Shown here one piece after another: positions 6,266 to 9,237 of a stretch of DNA of 9,237 nucleotides (positions within the stretch are counted from its first letter, which is position 1; every line of letters begins with the position of its first letter). The stretch comes from Victivallales bacterium. GTDB taxonomy: Bacteria; Verrucomicrobiota; Lentisphaeria; Oligosphaerales; Lenti-02. The stretch covers positions 1 through 9,237 of the forward strand of contig JABGQJ010000274.1 in NCBI GenBank assembly GCA_018648945.1, written 5' to 3'. Below the pieces are notes generated by a model that searched no databases, was not told the DNA's origin, and saw only the letters and a program-made list of their open reading frames with translations. The translations under genes were made by a program, and so were the position numbers.

Positions 6266-8269
6266 ATGCAGGACCGCGGAGTCATCGGCAATCAGAATGA
6301 CCGGCATAGTCAACTACAGAGCATAGGCATCGGCGATGCGTGCTGCACGGATGGTTTCTGGGGTGAGCGGCAACGCCGGGCCCATGAGGTGACGCTGCCT
6401 TGCCTGTGGGACTTGCTGGCCGATCCGGACCAGGGGCATGTGCTCCAGAATCTGCGCATCGCTGCCGGTTTGGAGGAGGGCGAGTTCGCCGGGGTCCATT
6501 GGGACGACGCCTGGATGGCCAAGTGGCTCGAAGCAGCGGCGATGACGCTCGCCAGCACGGGCGACGAGAGCCTGGACCGCCAGTTGGATGAGCTCATCGA
6601 TCTGCTTGCCAAGGTCCAGGCCCCCGACGGTTACCTGGCCAGCCAGACGCAGGCCAACGGCGAGGAGCGGCTCACAGATCCCCACTATCACGAGCTGTAC
6701 ACGATGGGGCACCTACTCACCGCTGCGGTGGTGCATCACCGGACGACGGGCAAGACGACCTTCCTCGCGATTGCGCGTGGGATCGCTGACTTTGTGACCG
6801 AGGAGTTTTCCGGCGAGGTGTCCCGCGACAAGGTGCGCTTCCCGTTCAACCCCTCGATCATCATGGGGTTGGCCGAGCTGTCCCGTGAGACTGGGGAGGC
6901 CCGTTACCTTGAGGCCGCCCAAGGCTTCGTCGACCGGCGGGGATCGGCCCCGAAGCGGTGGCGGGAGGCGCTGCTCCACGATTGGATAGGCACGGACATG
7001 TGTCAGGATCGCGTGCCTTTGCGCGATGAGAACGAGATGGTGGGGCACTCGGTGCTGAACACGTATCTCTATGCCGGGGCGGCGGACGTGGTCGCGGCGA
7101 CTGGCGAGGAGGCCCTGTTTGACGCGCTCAAGCGCATCTGGGCCAACCACACTGAGCGCAAGATGTTCATCAATGGCGGGGCTTGTGCGTTGAGTGCCGG
7201 CATCTCCAAACGCGGCGTCTATGGCAAGGGGCAGTGGGTCGATTCAGTCCATGAGGCCGCTGGCGATGAGTATTCGCTACCGAATGCCCTTTCCTACAAC
7301 GAGACCTGTGCCCAGATCGGCGTCTTCATGTGGGCCTGGCGCATGCTGGCGCTCGAGCCCGATCCCAACTACGCGGACGTAATGGAGCAGACTCTCTACA
7401 GCGGGATTCTCTCGGGGGTTGGGCTGGACGGCACGAGCTGGTTCTACCGCAACTTCCTGCGCTGGCATGGCGGTGAGAACGGTCCCTATACGCACGGGCA
7501 CAAGCGCTATACCTGCGTCCGCTTCCAGCCGGGTCGCCAAGCCATCTGTTGCCCGACAAACCTGCTGCGTACGGAGGTGGAGTTCCACAACTACCTGTAT
7601 ACCGTGTCGGTCGAGACACTCTGGCTCCATCACTACGCGGCCAGCACGCTTGCCACCACTCTGCCTGACGGCACGTCCATTGCCCTCACCCAGGAAACGA
7701 ACTACCCCTGGGACGGGGATATCCGGCTGACGTTCAGCGAGGTGGGGGATGCTCCCTTCGCGCTCAAGTTCCGCATCCCCGCGTGGGCCAATGGTGCGAC
7801 CTTGCGGGTGAACGGCTCGCCCGCGGCTGCCGAGGTGGTCCCAGGTACCTACGCCGAAGTCCAGCGGCAATGGCGGCCCGGTGATGTCGTTGAGTTGACC
7901 TTGCCCATGCAGCCACGTCTGATGATGGCCCATCCCCTGGTCGAGGAATGCCGCAATCAGGTCGCCGTCCTGCGCGGGCCCATGCTGTATTGCCTTGAAT
8001 CCCACGACTTGCCCGAAGGTGTTCCCACGCACGAGATCCTGCTTCCTCGCGATATCGAGCTGACTGCCCGTCACGATCCTGCTCTGCTGGGCGGGGTGAC
8101 CGTGCTCGAAGGGATGGCTCGGCGACTTCCACAGGGCGACTGGGACGGCTCTCTGTACCGGATGGCCCCCACCGCCCCCGCCGAGCCAGTCCCGATCCGG
8201 CTTGTTCCCTACTACGCCTGGGCCAACCGGGGCATCGGTGAGATGACGGTCTGGATCCCCGTGTGTTGA
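6266..8269 (+). CDS. GH127-family glycoside hydrolase (beta-L-arabinofuranosidase-like)
   Basis: This frame encodes 667 residues, close to the ~660 of the characterised bifidobacterial enzyme HypBA1. The N-terminus has the family's DGFWGERQRRAHEVTLP segment (~29-45), followed by an (alpha/alpha)6-barrel with AGLEEGEFAG, VQAPDGYLAS and HYHELYTMGHL. The zinc-thiolate site is intact: Glu346 and Cys348 in SYNETCAQIG, and the Cys428-Cys429 pair in AICCPTNLLR. Glu330 in HEAAGDEY sits 16 residues before Glu346, the same spacing as the acid/base Glu322 and Glu338 of HypBA1. By that alignment Cys428 is the nucleophile. The C-terminal ~200 residues are beta-sandwich domains. The family removes beta-L-arabinofuranose, and one member acts on aceric acid in rhamnogalacturonan II; specificity here is open. 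No signal peptide is visible, so it is probably cytoplasmic. It is first in a plus-strand unit with the gene 26 bases downstream and divergent from the NUDIX gene. Confidence 0.93.
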   Translation: MQDRGVIGNQNDRHSQLQSIGIGDACCTDGFWGERQRRAHEVTLPCLWDLLADPDQGHVLQNLRIAAGLEEGEFAGVHWDDAWMAKWLEAAAMTLASTGDESLDRQLDELIDLLAKVQAPDGYLASQTQANGEERLTDPHYHELYTMGHLLTAAVVHHRTTGKTTFLAIARGIADFVTEEFSGEVSRDKVRFPFNPSIIMGLAELSRETGEARYLEAAQGFVDRRGSAPKRWREALLHDWIGTDMCQDRVPLRDENEMVGHSVLNTYLYAGAADVVAATGEEALFDALKRIWANHTERKMFINGGACALSAGISKRGVYGKGQWVDSVHEAAGDEYSLPNALSYNETCAQIGVFMWAWRMLALEPDPNYADVMEQTLYSGILSGVGLDGTSWFYRNFLRWHGGENGPYTHGHKRYTCVRFQPGRQAICCPTNLLRTEVEFHNYLYTVSVETLWLHHYAASTLATTLPDGTSIALTQETNYPWDGDIRLTFSEVGDAPFALKFRIPAWANGATLRVNGSPAAAEVVPGTYAEVQRQWRPGDVVELTLPMQPRLMMAHPLVEECRNQVAVLRGPMLYCLESHDLPEGVPTHEILLPRDIELTARHDPALLGGVTVLEGMARRLPQGDWDGSLYRMAPTAPAEPVPIRLVPYYAWANRGIGEMTVWIPVC

Positions 8270-8295
8270 GAAGTGTCTGCGAACTGGGTGGCGCA

Positions 8296-9237
8296 ATGAC
8301 GAACCGATTGCACTGGCTGAAATGGGTCCGGGAGAATGGCGTCGCCGAGACATGTTTGGCTCGGCAGCGCATTCTTGACTACGAGCCCTGTCATGTGCGC
8401 TACCAGTTTGGGCACTACCCGACCCGCAGACCATACCACCCGACGACGGCGGATTGGGATCTGCTCGATCTCTATGCGGAGTGGGGCGGTGGGGTCGTGC
8501 ATCTGTGGTACTGGAACGAGTGGTGCGGCCTGTTTGGCAAGGGGCCGTTCGATGCGATCAACGAACCGGGGTTGCGGCGGTTTCTGGACGAGGCGCACCG
8601 CCGTGGTCTGAAGGTGATCTCGTATGTGTCGCCCGGCTACCTCGATGTCGCGAACGTCGACCATCGGTCGGAGTGGAGCCGGGGCAGCGGGCATCTGGTG
8701 GAGCTGAGCTGCGACTTCGACCGGCTCTGCCCTGGCAGCCCTGGCTGGCGCCGCTACTTCCTGCGTGGGATCGACAAGCTCCTTGACGACTATGGCTTCG
8801 ATGGCGTCTACTGGGATGGGGGCATCGGCCCCGGCATGCCGGGATGCGTCAATCCCAGCCACGATGGGCATGTGCACTTCGTGGAGGCCGACCCGAATGC
8901 ACTCCCCCAAGGCGAGGGCAGGCAGGTCCTGGACGAGGGGTTCTTTGCCCTGTGGAACGATCTGCTCTGCGAGATGTATGCCAAGGTGAAGCGGCGCGGT
9001 GGAGTGACCGTGGCCCATATCGGCGGAGACCGTCCACCGCCCTTCGAGGATCGCTGCTGGGATTACCTGCTGCTTGGCGAGGGGATTCCGGACGTGCTTG
9101 CCTCGGTGGAGAAGACCAAGAGCTACCCGCCCTATGTCTTGCGCTTCAACGACTGGAGCCGAATCGTCACGAACTGGCAGGAGCGGGACCTGACACCGGA
9201 TCTGGGGCGTGTCCCGGACGTGGAGCATCTGTCGATG
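8296..9237 (+). CDS. TIM-barrel glycoside-hydrolase-like protein, partial at its 3' end
   Basis: An open frame of 314 codons starts at ATG 8296 and reaches the right edge without a stop. The start lies 26 bases after the GH127 stop, with a weak GGGTGG upstream, so the two are probably co-transcribed. Alternating beta/alpha elements fit a TIM barrel: GGVVHLWYWNEW (~70), GLKVISYVSPGYLD (~105), LDDYGFDGVYWDGG (163-176), GVTVAHIGGD (~235) and YLLLGEG (257-263). Asp169 and Asp174 in FDGVYWDGG lie where many clan members (for example GH29/31/36-type) carry a catalytic or binding Asp at the end of strand 4. Glu262 at a later strand end is a candidate partner. I do not recognise a specific family. 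No signal peptide is visible (the N-terminus is polar, MTNRLHWLKW), so a cytoplasmic role on imported oligosaccharides is inferred. Confidence 0.82.
   Translation, partial: MTNRLHWLKWVRENGVAETCLARQRILDYEPCHVRYQFGHYPTRRPYHPTTADWDLLDLYAEWGGGVVHLWYWNEWCGLFGKGPFDAINEPGLRRFLDEAHRRGLKVISYVSPGYLDVANVDHRSEWSRGSGHLVELSCDFDRLCPGSPGWRRYFLRGIDKLLDDYGFDGVYWDGGIGPGMPGCVNPSHDGHVHFVEADPNALPQGEGRQVLDEGFFALWNDLLCEMYAKVKRRGGVTVAHIGGDRPPPFEDRCWDYLLLGEGIPDVLASVEKTKSYPPYVLRFNDWSRIVTNWQERDLTPDLGRVPDVEHLSM

Noticed and set aside
6099..6326. Small plus-strand frame beginning MANIEHRTS
   Set aside because: The start is just the translated heptad repeat, the rest is the G-run tract, and it overlaps the supported GH127 start.
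7277..8434. Minus-strand open frame of 385 codons over the end of GH127
   Set aside because: The plus strand carries the catalytic Cys-Cys motif and the C-terminal domains of GH127 here. The antisense product has no recognisable features and spans the GH127 stop and the next gene's start.
8212..9228. Minus-strand open frame of 338 codons at the right edge
   Set aside because: The plus-strand frame shows TIM-barrel strand patterns and an operon-like position. The antisense product is compositionally odd with no motif.

Overview
The window is a GC-rich bacterial segment with long, tightly packed reading frames. It looks like part of a complex-carbohydrate (pectin- or arabinan-type) utilisation locus. 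There are no rRNAs, tRNAs, transposases, CRISPR arrays or phage genes. No SusC/SusD-type outer-membrane transport pair is visible, so this is not a classic Bacteroidetes polysaccharide-utilisation locus. The mix of a secreted CBM9-like protein, a parallel beta-helix glycosidase-like protein and a GH127 enzyme, plus a short heptad repeat of the (G/A)(G/A)CATCG type, suggests a planctomycete-, verrucomicrobial- or armatimonad-like lineage. That assignment is inference only.

Layout, left to right. The minus strand carries three genes, read from right to left: a NUDIX hydrolase (5481-5984), a GH141-like right-handed beta-helix protein (3401-5329), and a very large exported multidomain protein (starts at 3408 and runs off the left edge of the window). 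The last two overlap by 8 bases and are probably translationally coupled. A 281-base divergent intergenic region (5985-6265) follows, holding a degenerate heptad repeat and a G-run tract. The plus strand then carries a GH127 (beta-L-arabinofuranosidase-family) enzyme with an intact Zn-thiolate active site (6266-8269). Twenty-six bases later begins a TIM-barrel glycoside-hydrolase-like gene (from 8296) that runs off the right edge.

How they may work together. The exported protein, with a signal peptide, a CBM9-like and a jelly-roll module and an alpha-helical C-terminal half, would bind or act on polysaccharide outside the cytoplasm. The GH141-like, GH127 and TIM-barrel proteins have no visible signal peptide and may process imported oligosaccharides. 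GH141 and GH127 enzymes are known to work together on side chains of rhamnogalacturonan II, so a role on L-fucose-, L-arabinofuranose- or aceric-acid-like units is a reasonable hypothesis.

The most unusual observations are two. (i) The last ~34 codons of the large minus-strand gene (bases 1-102) read as the conserved tail segment of a class III aminotransferase, joined in frame to an unrelated protein; this suggests a chimeric junction or recombination. (ii) A hairpin directly upstream of the GH141-like gene has the Shine-Dalgarno sequence inside its stem.
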